Source of the DNA: SpSt-539 sp964549445
Lineage (GTDB): Bacteria; Planctomycetota; Phycisphaerae; UBA1845; UTPLA1
Direction of reading: 5' to 3'
Length of the DNA: 64,000 nt
NCBI GenBank assembly: GCA_964549445.1
Contig: CAZJVS010000002.1
Span: 151,156 to 215,155 of the forward strand
In this document: in pieces, positions 53,504-62,157 of the stretch
Position numbering within the stretch: position 1 is the first letter of the stretch
How the letters are laid out: the number at the start of each line of letters is the position of its first letter
Notes under the pieces: model-generated
What the model saw: only the letters and a program-made list of their open reading frames with translations
Told to the model about the DNA's origin: nothing
Databases searched by the model: none
Translations under genes and position numbers: made by a program

Positions 53504-54844
53504 TCAGCGCTTCAAAAATGCGTCGATCCCCGCCGCCGCCACCTTGCCGTCCTGCACGGCGTTCACAACCTCTTCCCCCGCCCCCTCCCGGCAGTCCCCG
53601 CCCGCAAACAGCCGTGGCACCGACGTCGCCCCGCTCGCCGGGTTCACCGCGATCCGGCTCTTCGCCGTGATCTTCAGGTTCGGCAGCGCCCGCATGATGT
53701 CGAGCAGCGGCTCTTGCCCCAGCGCCCGGACCACCATGTCCGCCGGCAGGTCGAAGTGTGCCCCGCGAACCGGCTTCAGCTCCGCCCGTCGCCCCTTCCC
53801 CATCATCTCCATCCGCGCAAACCGCACGCCGCTGACTCGCCCCGCCTTGCCAATGATCCGCGTCGGCGCCGCCAGCCACTCAAATCGCACCCCCTCCGCC
53901 GCCGCCCCATCCTGCTCATGGGCAAACGCCGACATCGACGACGGATCGCGCCGGTACACAATGACGACCGACTCCGCGCCCAGTCGCTTGCACGACCGCG
54001 CCACGTCGATCGCCGTATTCCCGCCCCCAATCACCACCACGCGCCGTCCGACCTCCAGCTTCGCCAGCGCCTGCGTGTGGATGTCATAGATGAACTCCAG
54101 ACTCTCGCGCACCCCGCGCAGCTCTTCGCCCGGTATCCCGATCGGCGCCGTCCGCCCCAGCCCGATCGCCAGGAACACCGCGTCATACTCCACCAGCAGC
54201 TTGCTCAGCTTCCGTCCGTCGATCGGCTGGTTCGTCCGCAGCGTGATCCCCATCTGCAGCACGCGCTCCGCCTCCGAAAGCGCAAACCGCGTCGACAGCT
54301 TGTACGGCGCGATCCCGTGCGTGTTCAGCCCGCCCGCATGCTTCCCCGCCTCGAACATGATGACGTCGTGCCCGCGCTTCCGCAGCTCGTGCGCGCACGT
54401 CAGCCCGGCCGGCCCCGCCCCGATGATCGCCACCTTCTTCCCGGTCGCCTTCCCCGGCCGGTAGAACTCCATGCTCGCATCGTGCGCCGTATCACACGCA
54501 AACCGCTGCAGCCGCCCGATCTGAACCGGCGCCTTCAGCATCGTGTTATCAACGCACGCCCCCTCGCACAGTACCTCAGTCGGGCAAACCCGCGCGCACG
54601 ACCCGCCGAAAATATTCGAATCCAGAATCGTCTTCGCCGATCCGATCGGATCGCCATGCATGATCTGCCGGATAAACCGCGGAATATCGATGTGCGTCGG
54701 ACACGCCCGCGTGCACGGTGCGTCATAGCAATACAGACACCGCGTCGCCTCGGCCACGGCTTCCCCCGCCCCCAGTGGCGGATGAACTTCGTCAAAGCCC
54801 GGCTGCGCGGTGGCCGTCACGGGAGGCGAGGTGGGATTCGACAT
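53504..54844 (-). CDS. PreT-like NAD(P)-dependent dihydropyrimidine dehydrogenase small subunit
   Basis: 446 residues of the glutamate-synthase-small-subunit family. N-terminal Cys groups 'CLYCYDAPCTRACP' and 'GGSCARVCPTEVLCEGAC' would hold two Fe-S clusters. The FAD motif is 'VAIIGAGPAGLTCAHELRKR', the NAD(P) motif 'VVVIGGGNTAIDVARSC', and 'LFAGGDCREGAGEEVVNAVQ' closes the FAD site. It should feed electrons to a partner. Because it sits 66 bp downstream of dihydropyrimidinase in the same direction, PreT of pyrimidine reduction (partner PreA) is the best fit, but no preA is in the window. A GltD-like role for another partner is possible. Confidence 0.85.
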   Translation of the reverse strand: MSNPTSPPVTATAQPGFDEVHPPLGAGEAVAEATRCLYCYDAPCTRACPTHIDIPRFIRQIMHGDPIGSAKTILDSNIFGGSCARVCPTEVLCEGACVDNTMLKAPVQIGRLQRFACDTAHDASMEFYRPGKATGKKVAIIGAGPAGLTCAHELRKRGHDVIMFEAGKHAGGLNTHGIAPYKLSTRFALSEAERVLQMGITLRTNQPIDGRKLSKLLVEYDAVFLAIGLGRTAPIGIPGEELRGVRESLEFIYDIHTQALAKLEVGRRVVVIGGGNTAIDVARSCKRLGAESVVIVYRRDPSSMSAFAHEQDGAAAEGVRFEWLAAPTRIIGKAGRVSGVRFARMEMMGKGRRAELKPVRGAHFDLPADMVVRALGQEPLLDIMRALPNLKITAKSRIAVNPASGATSVPRLFAGGDCREGAGEEVVNAVQDGKVAAAGIDAFLKR

Positions 54845-54910
54845 ATCGCTTGTGCAGTGCCTTTCTATCGAACGCGACTCTTAACCATCTCCGCGCCGAC
54901 CCGCGATCCT

Positions 54911-56308
54911 TCACGCCGTCCCGACGTGGTCGCGCGGCAAAAACCGCCCCCACGCATTCTTCCCGACAAACTTGTAACCTTTGACAATCTGCATCCCGCG
55001 GCAGAACGTATGCTCCGCGAACCCCGCCAGCTTCCATCCCTGGAACGGGCTCCAGTCGCAGTTCGTCTGCATCTTCCGGCAGTCCACCTCGATCTTCTTC
55101 GTCGGATGGATCACCGTCACATCCGCGTCGCTGCCGACCTTCAGCACGCCCTTCCGCGGATACAGCCCCATGATCTTCGCCGGCGCCGTCGACAGCCGGT
55201 TCACATACTCGTTCACCGTCAGCCGCTTCTTGAGCACGCCGTGCGTATAGACAATCGGCATCAGCGTCTCGAGACCCGGCATCCCCATCGGGATCTTCGT
55301 CCAGTCCCCCTCCCACATCGCCTTCTGCTCGCGCGTAAACGTGCACGTATCCGTCGACACGTTACACACCTCGCCGCGCTTCAACCCCTCCCACAGCCGC
55401 TTCTGGTCCTTCGGCTTCTTGAGCTGCGGACACGTCGCAAACATATGCCCGTCCGGCCCGCTGAAAACATGGTCATCCAGCACGAGATACTGCGCACACG
55501 TCTCCGCCAGGATATCGACCCCGTCAGCCTGCGCCTGCCGGATCAGGTCCGCCCCCTCGCCCGTGCTCATGTGCACGATGAACGACCGACCCTTCGTCAC
55601 CCGCGTCCAGTGGATCATCCGCTCGATCGCCTCGGCCTCCACGAAGTTCGGCCGCGTCATCGTGTGCATCGCCGCCCCGTACTTCTTCATCAGCTCCGGC
55701 CGGTGGTTCCGCTCGATTAGAAAATCCAGCACCCGCGACGACTCCGCGTGCACCAGCAGCAGCCCGCCCAGCTCCCGCAGCGTCTCCAGCGCACCAAAGA
55801 TCGCCCCGTCATCCGCCTGCCACCCCTGGCTCTCGTAGATCATGAATTGCTTAAACGTCGGAATCCCTTGCTTGAAGATCGCCGGGATCTCCGCCGCATG
55901 CTTGTGCCACTTCGTGATGGCGCAGTGAAACGTGTAGTCGATGCACGCCTTCCCCTCGGCCTTCTTGTGCCAGTTGTCCACCGCCTGCTGCAGCGACTCC
56001 TCCCCGTACGGAATCGCAAAGTCGATCAGCGACGTCACACCCCCGCACGCCGCCGCCCGCGTCCCCGAATCGTAATCATCCGCCGACGTCGTCCCGCAGA
56101 ACGGCAGCGCCAGGTGAACGTGTACATCGATCCCGCCCGGCATCACGTACCGCCCGGCCGCATCGATCACCTTCGTCCCTGGCCCCGCCTTCTTCCCCAG
56201 CCCCTTCCCGATCGCCGCGATCTTCTCCCCCCGAATCGCAACGTCGCCAACCGTCGTCTTCGTATCGCTGACCAGCTTCCCGCCCGTAATAATCGTGTCG
56301 TATTGCAT
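54911..56308 (-). CDS. Dihydropyrimidinase / hydantoinase
   Basis: 465 residues from ATG 56308. Hydrolyses dihydrouracil or hydantoins, second step of reductive pyrimidine breakdown. Binuclear-site residues are visible: 'GGIDVHVHLALPFCG' (HxH), 'IPTFKQFMIYESQG' (the lysine that is carboxylated), 'LLVHAESS' and 'FIVHMSTGEG' (two His), and 'NVSTDTCTF' (Asp). In most relatives the residue after the Asp is His or Asn; here it is Thr, which may affect substrate range. Probably an operon with the PreT-like gene. Confidence 0.92.
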   Translation of the reverse strand: MQYDTIITGGKLVSDTKTTVGDVAIRGEKIAAIGKGLGKKAGPGTKVIDAAGRYVMPGGIDVHVHLALPFCGTTSADDYDSGTRAAACGGVTSLIDFAIPYGEESLQQAVDNWHKKAEGKACIDYTFHCAITKWHKHAAEIPAIFKQGIPTFKQFMIYESQGWQADDGAIFGALETLRELGGLLLVHAESSRVLDFLIERNHRPELMKKYGAAMHTMTRPNFVEAEAIERMIHWTRVTKGRSFIVHMSTGEGADLIRQAQADGVDILAETCAQYLVLDDHVFSGPDGHMFATCPQLKKPKDQKRLWEGLKRGEVCNVSTDTCTFTREQKAMWEGDWTKIPMGMPGLETLMPIVYTHGVLKKRLTVNEYVNRLSTAPAKIMGLYPRKGVLKVGSDADVTVIHPTKKIEVDCRKMQTNCDWSPFQGWKLAGFAEHTFCRGMQIVKGYKFVGKNAWGRFLPRDHVGTA

Positions 56309-56459
56309 AGCTTCGCATCCGCGTCGGCCACCACCGGCCACGCGCGAGATTCTGCCATCGCCCGCATCCCCCCGCAAGCCGCCGCGCCGCAAACGACGCA
56401 AATTCCCCCGCAAATCCGCACAAATTCAATGAGCCGGAACAAACCGCGCCCCATCAGAG

Positions 56460-56479
56460 CACCAGGCGCAAGCCTGGTG
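56460..56479. repeat. Perfect 8-bp palindrome with GCAA tetraloop
   Basis: CACCAGGC, GCAA loop, GCCTGGTG. It lies in the 235-bp gap between hydantoinase and the SnoaL gene. Compact stem-loops of this type look like dispersed REP-like elements. Confidence 0.5.
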
Positions 56480-56543
56480 GTACTCCCCGTCAAACCCACA
56501 CTTCAGTTATGGTTCAAGGCACTGGCACACACGGGAGAGAAAC

Positions 56544-56975
56544 ATGGGCAATCCAACACCGTCCCTCGCCGCCGAGACCGAGCTGTTGAAACAGACCTAC
56601 GCCGCACTCAACTGCAACGACATGCCGGCATTCATCAGCGCATTGGATCCGCAGATTGAGTGGACCGAACCCACCGAATATGGGCCGACCGCCGGAACGT
56701 ATCGAGGGCTCGCCGCGGTGACCGCGCACCTGTCAGAGGCGCGCGGAAGGTGGGCCGAAGGAAGTTGCGAGCCGGAACGGTTCATCGTCGCCGGCGACAA
56801 GATCATCGTGTTCGTTTACGTGCGCGTGAGACTGAAACACGAAACCGAATGGCGCGAAGGCCGCCTGGCGGACGTCTACACGTTCCGCAACGGCAAGGCC
56901 GTTCACTTTCGCTCATTCCTCGACCGCCCACAGGCCCTCGAATGGGCCGGCGCCAACTCCTCACACGCAACCTGA
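56544..56975 (+). CDS. SnoaL/NTF2-like protein
   Basis: 143 residues of the cone-shaped NTF2 fold: 'LLKQTYAALNCNDMPAFISA', 'PQIEWTEPTEYGPTAGTYRG', 'VTAHLSEARGRW', 'VFVYVRVRLKHETEWREGRL' and 'DVYTFRNGKAVHFRSFLDR'. Members are ketosteroid isomerase-like enzymes, polyketide cyclases or small-molecule binders; no catalytic assignment is possible. GGGAGAG precedes the ATG. Confidence 0.85.
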   Translation: MGNPTPSLAAETELLKQTYAALNCNDMPAFISALDPQIEWTEPTEYGPTAGTYRGLAAVTAHLSEARGRWAEGSCEPERFIVAGDKIIVFVYVRVRLKHETEWREGRLADVYTFRNGKAVHFRSFLDRPQALEWAGANSSHAT

Positions 56976-56988
56976 CCCGCTACCAAGT

Positions 56989-57023
56989 CCCCTCTCCTCG
57001 CGGGAGAGGGTCAGGGTGAGGGC
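56989..57023 (+). repeat. Palindromic GGGAGAGGGT repeat, intergenic copy
   Basis: CCCTCTCC (56990-56997) pairs with GGAGAGGG (57003-57010). The 23-nt core at 57001-57023 matches the copy inside the kinase gene (7025-7047) with 2 mismatches. GGGTGAGGG (57014-57022) also has its complement CCCTCACCC at 57159-57167. Confidence 0.75.
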
Positions 57024-57131
57024 ACGGCTGCCCCGCCCGCTCAGCGGTGGGGGACCGATTCACCCTTGCGCAACCTCGCCCGCCCTTCCGCATCGACTCC
57101 GCCCTTTCGCCCGGAGGGCGACCAATCGTTG

Positions 57132-57151
57132 CCAGAGACTTCAGTCTCTGG
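57132..57151. repeat. Perfect palindrome CCAGAGAC-TTCA-GTCTCTGG
   Basis: An 8-bp stem with TTCA loop in the same 317-bp gap (56976-57292), which also contains CACCGG...CCGGTG near 57250. The gap is a mosaic of palindromes and holds no gene. Confidence 0.6.
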
Positions 57152-57292
57152 ATGCCACCCCTCACCCCGCCCCCATCATCGCCCCGACAAACGCCTGCAC
57201 GTCCGCAACACCACCGTGAGCCGGACACCTGTAGCCGCACTAAAATGCACCGGGCTTCCATCCGGTGCGCACCACGCGCAAGTGTCCGTTAC

Positions 57293-59689
57293 ATGAATCC
57301 ACTCAAACCAATCCGCCCGGCCACCCGCCTCGCCTCAATATTCGTCGCTTTCGCAATCACAAGTTACGCCAGCGCCGATTGCCCATTCGAATGGAAACCG
57401 GGCGATGCGCTACCGGGTCTGAATGGCTACGTTTTCGCGACGTTGGTTTGGGACGATGGCAGTGGCCCGTCACTTATTGTGGGCGGTGATTTCTCAATCG
57501 CTGGCGCCGTCCACGCGAATAACGTAGCAAGATGGAACGGCACGCGCTGGGACTCATTGGGAGACGGGATCGATGGATACGTCTATGAGCTCACTGTGTA
57601 CAACGGCAAACTGATCGCGGGCGGCTTCTTCCCGGTTTCTGATTCGAAGTCTGAAGTCAACATCGCAGAATGGGACGGAAATACCTGGCTTCCGCTCGGT
57701 GGCGGTATCAGTTCTGAGGTGACCGCCCTAGCCGTATTTGACGGAGAGCTAATTGTCGGAGGCTGGTTCACCACGGCGGGGAATACCAAGGCCTCCGGCA
57801 TCGCGGCTTGGGACGGCTCGAATTGGCATGCGCTAGGGGGAAGTCTCGACGGCGCAGCATACGCGCTCTTGGTATTCGATGGTCGCCTAATTGTCGGCGG
57901 ACAATTCTCCGTCGCTGGCTCAACCCCTGCCTACAACATCGCAGCCTGGGACGGGGCAGATTGGGATGATCTTGAAGGCGGAATGGCCGGGGCCGTCACG
58001 GCACTCGCCAATTACAAGGGAGATCTAGTCGCAGGCGGATTCTTCACCCGTGCCGGTAACGTATTCGTCGACCGCGTTGCCCGCTGGAATGGTGGGATTT
58101 GGCACTCGATGGGTCCCGGAATGGATTACCCGATCTGGAGCCTTGTGGAATTCGGCGACCTTCTGATCGCCGGAGGCGCGTTCCTGCACGCCGGCAGCGA
58201 TTTTGCATATGGAACGGCTCAGTGGGATGGGAATGCGTGGCGAGAATTCTATCCTTCTACCTACGGCGAAGTCTTTTCGCTCGCAGTTTACGAGGGCGAC
58301 TTATTCGCCGCCGGCGACCGATTCACAATCGGCAGTCTCGATAATCACGAAGCCGGCCACCACATCACGCGCTGGAACGGCGCGAACTGGGAGCGGGTCG
58401 GGAGCGGCACAAACAATTCAGTTAGCGCATCAACTGTCTATAACGACGAACTGATTCTCGGCGGATCGTTTAGCACGATTAGCGGAGTGAACGCCAGACT
58501 CGCTCGATGGAACGGATCGGCATGGGCTCGATTAGCACCGCTTGATGCGGGCTTCGTCTATGCACTCACCTCTTTTCAGGGCAAGCTCATCGTCGCCGGC
58601 AACCTCGGCTTGCCGGGAGAATTCTACGCAAGGTCTCTTGCGGCATGGGACGGCAAGCACTGGAGCGCGTTGGGGACCGGCCCCAATTCCGACTCTTACG
58701 TATTGTCACTACGAGAGTATCAAGGACAACTCGCCGTCGGCGGCAGCATGAATTTTGCGGCGAGCGACGGAATCGCTCGCAACATCGCCCTCTGGAATGG
58801 ATCGGCTTGGGGCACATTGGGTAGTGGAATCGAGAATCCGGGCTGGCGGACTTATGTTTATTCGATCATCGAATTCAACGACGAGTTAGTAGCAGCGGGG
58901 CAGTTTTCAAAAGCCGGTGGCATCCCAGCGAGCAACATCGCTGGCTGGGACGGCTCGAATTGGCATCCCCTCGGATCCGGAATAGATCAACGTCCGTCCT
59001 CCCCGCCACTTTTCTCAGTCCGCGCCCTAACGGTTTTCCGAGGTGAGCTCATCGCTGCGGGCTACTTCAACTCAAGCGGAGGCGTGAGCACGAAAAATGT
59101 CGCCGCTTGGAATGGTGCATACTGGCGACCGCTGGGCGGCGGACTCTCCTCGGGCGCCGAAACTCTCGCTGTCTTCAACGACATGCTAATTGTCGGCGGA
59201 TCAGCAACCGCCGAAAACGGCGTTCAAACTCGGAGAATATCCGCGTGGGACGGCGAAAACTGGCACGCCATGGGCGCCGGACTCGACTCCACCGCAAGTA
59301 CGGCTTCTGTCTTTCGCGATGAACTATTCGTCGGTGGCTATTTCCTGACCGCGGGCGAGCATGTCTCAGCATTTTGGGCGCGCTGGGCTCCCACCGTCTC
59401 GCCGGCTGCAATCTCAAACCATCCCTCGCCCCAATCCGTCCGCCCAGGCAAGACCGCCACCTTCTCCGTCACCGCCACCGGCGAACCGCCGCTGAGGTAC
59501 CAGTGGCGAAAGAACGGCATCACCCTCGTTGACGACCAGCACGTTCGCGGCGCGACCACCGCCACGCTAACCATCCACCCCGTTCGCCCCAAAGACCTCG
59601 GCAACTACGACGTAATCGTCACCAACGACTGTCGCTCCGTCACCAGCATCGCCGCCGCTCTCACCCTCCAGCGACCCGGCGCAAATTAA
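57293..59689 (+). CDS. Secreted WDG-repeat propeller protein with C-terminal Ig-like domain
   Basis: 798 residues from ATG 57293. The signal peptide ends near SYASA. The body has 13 units of about 47-50 residues with 'N(I/V)A.W(D/N)G..W..LG.G' and 'G.L(I/V)(V/A)GG.F..AG', a beta-propeller or solenoid design. The C-terminal Ig-like domain ('PPLRYQWRKNGITLVDDQHV', 'LGNYDVIVTNDCRSV') is of the same type as that of the Kelch gene at 50445. Function unknown; probably surface display or adhesion. The preceding 317 bp are repeats only. Confidence 0.85.
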   Translation: MNPLKPIRPATRLASIFVAFAITSYASADCPFEWKPGDALPGLNGYVFATLVWDDGSGPSLIVGGDFSIAGAVHANNVARWNGTRWDSLGDGIDGYVYELTVYNGKLIAGGFFPVSDSKSEVNIAEWDGNTWLPLGGGISSEVTALAVFDGELIVGGWFTTAGNTKASGIAAWDGSNWHALGGSLDGAAYALLVFDGRLIVGGQFSVAGSTPAYNIAAWDGADWDDLEGGMAGAVTALANYKGDLVAGGFFTRAGNVFVDRVARWNGGIWHSMGPGMDYPIWSLVEFGDLLIAGGAFLHAGSDFAYGTAQWDGNAWREFYPSTYGEVFSLAVYEGDLFAAGDRFTIGSLDNHEAGHHITRWNGANWERVGSGTNNSVSASTVYNDELILGGSFSTISGVNARLARWNGSAWARLAPLDAGFVYALTSFQGKLIVAGNLGLPGEFYARSLAAWDGKHWSALGTGPNSDSYVLSLREYQGQLAVGGSMNFAASDGIARNIALWNGSAWGTLGSGIENPGWRTYVYSIIEFNDELVAAGQFSKAGGIPASNIAGWDGSNWHPLGSGIDQRPSSPPLFSVRALTVFRGELIAAGYFNSSGGVSTKNVAAWNGAYWRPLGGGLSSGAETLAVFNDMLIVGGSATAENGVQTRRISAWDGENWHAMGAGLDSTASTASVFRDELFVGGYFLTAGEHVSAFWARWAPTVSPAAISNHPSPQSVRPGKTATFSVTATGEPPLRYQWRKNGITLVDDQHVRGATTATLTIHPVRPKDLGNYDVIVTNDCRSVTSIAAALTLQRPGAN

Positions 59690-59703
59690 CGCACACCCGC
59701 CCA

Positions 59704-59743
59704 ATTTCGACGTTTCGACTTTTCCGCTATTCGACTCTTCCGT
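59704..59743 (+). repeat. Octamer tandem repeat (TTTCGAC type)
   Basis: ATTTCGAC, GTTTCGAC, TTTTCCGC, TATTCGAC, TCTTCCGT. Same 8-nt period and similar core as 9502-9533. Confidence 0.6.
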
Positions 59744-59763
59744 CCTTGACTTCTCCAAACACA

Positions 59764-59784
59764 TACCTAACATATACCGAACAT
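59764..59784 (+). promoter_or_regulatory. Direct repeats TACCTAACAT / TACCGAACAT, 11 nt apart
   Basis: Two near-identical decamers (59764-59773 and 59775-59784) are spaced by one helical turn, immediately before the small ORF at 59783. Could be an operator for a dimeric regulator. Confidence 0.35.
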
Positions 59785-59920
59785 GATAGCCATCCGCACA
59801 CTCCGCCGCCTGCGTACACGCGGCGACCGCGGCTCCGGAGATCGTCCGTACAACAACGTCCGAGCGATTCCCTGGTTTTCCCGGGTTTTCCCGGCTGAAT
59901 TTATGGAGGCCCACACTTGA
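59783..59920 (+). CDS. 45-codon ORF overlapping the gp27-like gene by TTGA
   Basis: Product MIAIRTLRRLRTRGDRGSGD... to EFMEAHT, Arg-rich. Its TGA (59918-59920) overlaps the TTG start (59917-59919) of the next gene, which would allow translational coupling. No ribosome-binding site of its own is obvious and no family is known, so it may be chance. Confidence 0.3.
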   Translation: MIAIRTLRRLRTRGDRGSGDRPYNNVRAIPWFSRVFPAEFMEAHT

Positions 59921-60626
59921 AACGATACAATCCGCGAGGTCCCGTCCCATCCATCTACGACCGCATCCCGCGCGACAAGCGCGAGCAAATCGATCGCGCC
60001 ATCATCAACCGCGATCCCCCACCGTTCGCGAGGTCATCCAGCGCTTCGACGTCCTCTCCCACGGCATCAGCAAATCTTCGTTCTACCGCTACGCCGAGCG
60101 GCTCCGAACCGCCGCCACACTCATCGAAGCCGCCGAAATCGCCCGCCTCGCCGGCCGCGAACCGCTCGACAACATCGCCACCTTCATCGAGGCCGAGGTC
60201 ATGAACATCTTCGCCTCGGGATCCGGTACGACCGACCCCGATGCCGACCCCTACGCCATCCCCGACGACGCCTTTGAACGCATCGGCCGCTGCATCCTCA
60301 TGCGTTGCCGCATCGCCAAGCTCAAGTTGGACGCGGACCGCGCCGATCGCGACACGCCCGCAGTCGCCAACAGGAAACACGACGCCCGTACCCTGGTTCG
60401 CGTCCTCGCAGGCCTCCAGCCGCCCGAGGCGAAGTCCGACCCGCGCGCCGCGCACCCGCCCCGCCCCCAACTCCCGGCCGACCTGCCCGAAGATCGCCCC
60501 AACCGCGCCGACCCAGCTGCATCCGAACCCGCCCGGCCTACCACCGCTCCCGAACCGCTGCCCCGGATGGAGTTGTCCCAGCCGGCCGAAACGCCGCCAT
60601 CAACGCGAGGTACGCCACAAAGCTGA
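59917..60626 (+). pseudogene. Frameshifted phage gp27-like (DUF3486-type) helical protein gene
   Basis: TTG at 59917 follows GGAGG (59905-59909) at 7 nt. The first frame gives 'YDRIPRDKREQIDRAIINRD' then PP and leaves sense; a -1 shift at the five-C run 60016-60020 restores 'TVREVIQRFDVLSHGISKSS' then 'FYRYAERLRTAATLIEAAEI'. It continues to 60626 with 'RCRIAKLKLDADRADRDTPA' and a Pro-rich tail. The helix-turn-helix-like start and helical middle recall Mu gp27 (DUF3486, small terminase-like). Either a real frameshift, a sequencing error or programmed slippage. The last 89 bp overlap the convergent permease gene. Confidence 0.55.
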
Positions 60627-62091
60627 TCCCAAAGCTGATGAACCATGCATAGTGATACATCGAAACCCAGATCGCCGGCACGTGCGCCGCCGCCTTCTCG
60701 CTCACCGTCGCCAAAAACCCCGGCACGCACGGCGCAACCCCCAGCACCAGCGCAATCACCGCCCGCGCATTCACCCCGCCCGAGTACCAGTACGGCCCGC
60801 TCCGCTCGTACAGCCCCTCCAGGTCCAGCCGCCGCCGCCGCACCACAAAATAATCCGCAATCAAGATGCCCCCGACGCTCCCCAGCAGCGCCGAATACGC
60901 GATCAACCACCGAAAGATATATCCGCTCGGATCCTTCAGCAGCTTCCACGGCTGCATCAGGATGCCGACGACGCCGGTAATGAGACCACCGGTGCGGAAG
61001 TTGATCAGACGAGGTGCGAGATGCGCAAAATCATTCGCCGGACTGACGACATTGGCCGCGAGGTTCGTCGCCAGCGTCGCGATGCCGACGGAAAACAACC
61101 CAACCACCAGCACCGCCGGATTGGAAAACCGGCCAACCAGGTGCACCGGGTCCCACTCCGCCTTGCCGAAGATAACAATCGTCGCCGACGTGACCGCCAC
61201 GCCGATGAACGAATAGAACCCCATCGTCGTCGGCAACCCCAGCGCCTGCCCGATCGCCTGGTCGCGCTGCGATCGCGCATACCGGCTGAAATCCGGAATA
61301 TTCAACGAAAGCGTCGCCCAGAACCCGACGTTCGCCGTCAGCGCCGGGAAGAAGAACATCCAGAATTGACCCGCTTTCGATCCGCCCGGGCCAAAGGCCG
61401 ACGGCTGGGAGAGCATCGGCCCGAATCCGCCCGCCGCCCGATAGGCCCAGTACAGCAGCAGCAGCCCCATCAGGATCAACAACGGTGCCTTGATATTCAG
61501 CAGCACCCGGATCGACTCGATCCCCTTGTAGATCACCACCATGTTGATCAGCCAGAACAGCAGGAAGCACGCGAGCTCAGCGGCGTTGATGTCGAGATGG
61601 GGAATCGGCGGCAGTTCGCCCCACTTCCAGCTTCGAAAGCACACGGTCAGGATGTGATAGATCGCCTGCCCCCCGATCCACGCCTGGATCCCGAACCACC
61701 CGCAAGCCACCAGCGCCCGCAACAGCGCCGGCACGTTCGCCCCCAGCAGCCCGAACGACGGCCGACAGTACACCGGAAATGGAATCCCGTACTTCGTCCC
61801 CGCGTGCGCGTTCAGCACCATCGGGATCAACACGATCAGGTTGCCCAGGAAGATCGTAAAGACCGCCTGCCGCCAGTCCATTCCATCCGCGATCAGCGCC
61901 GACCCAAGCTGGTACGTCGGCACGCACGCCGCCATCGAGATCCACAGCGCCGCCATGTCCTTCATGGCCCACTTGCGGTCCGCTCGCCGCGTCGGCGCCA
62001 TGTCGTGGCTGTAGTAAGGAGAGTGCGAAAGATCGGTCTGAAGTTCGACGATTCCGTCCGCTGCGGCCGCCGCCGCGACATGCTCATTCAT
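60538..62091 (-). CDS. NCS1-family nucleobase/hydantoin:cation symporter
   Basis: 517 residues with about 12 hydrophobic helices. Typical NCS1 features are 'AMKDMAALWISMAACVPTYQ' (helix 1), 'LLGANVPALLRALVACGWFG' and 'LSLNIPDFSRYARSQRDQAI' (the PDFSRYA signature of the hydantoin/uracil/allantoin branch). It imports a nucleobase or hydantoin with Na+ or H+. This suits the PreT-like and dihydropyrimidinase genes 6 kb upstream. A promoter lies directly before the ATG, giving a leaderless mRNA. Confidence 0.93.
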   Translation of the reverse strand: MNEHVAAAAAADGIVELQTDLSHSPYYSHDMAPTRRADRKWAMKDMAALWISMAACVPTYQLGSALIADGMDWRQAVFTIFLGNLIVLIPMVLNAHAGTKYGIPFPVYCRPSFGLLGANVPALLRALVACGWFGIQAWIGGQAIYHILTVCFRSWKWGELPPIPHLDINAAELACFLLFWLINMVVIYKGIESIRVLLNIKAPLLILMGLLLLYWAYRAAGGFGPMLSQPSAFGPGGSKAGQFWMFFFPALTANVGFWATLSLNIPDFSRYARSQRDQAIGQALGLPTTMGFYSFIGVAVTSATIVIFGKAEWDPVHLVGRFSNPAVLVVGLFSVGIATLATNLAANVVSPANDFAHLAPRLINFRTGGLITGVVGILMQPWKLLKDPSGYIFRWLIAYSALLGSVGGILIADYFVVRRRRLDLEGLYERSGPYWYSGGVNARAVIALVLGVAPCVPGFLATVSEKAAAHVPAIWVSMYHYAWFISFGISFVAYLALMAAFRPAGTTPSGAAVRERW

Positions 62092-62099
62092 GGGCCCGA

Positions 62100-62128
62100 A
62101 CCATACCTTCGAATCCGGACTGCATCAA
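62100..62128 (-). promoter_or_regulatory. Leaderless promoter of the NCS1 gene
   Basis: Reverse strand TTGATG (62123-62128), 17 nt, TATGGT (62100-62105), then 8 nt to the ATG. Confidence 0.5.
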
Positions 62129-62157
62129 TGCGAAATGACGTCGAGAGGAAATCGCAG

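Noticed and set aside
53438..55720. 760-codon plus-strand frame opposite glnS, the PreT-like gene and hydantoinase
   Set aside because: It spans several real genes on the other strand and shows shadow composition.
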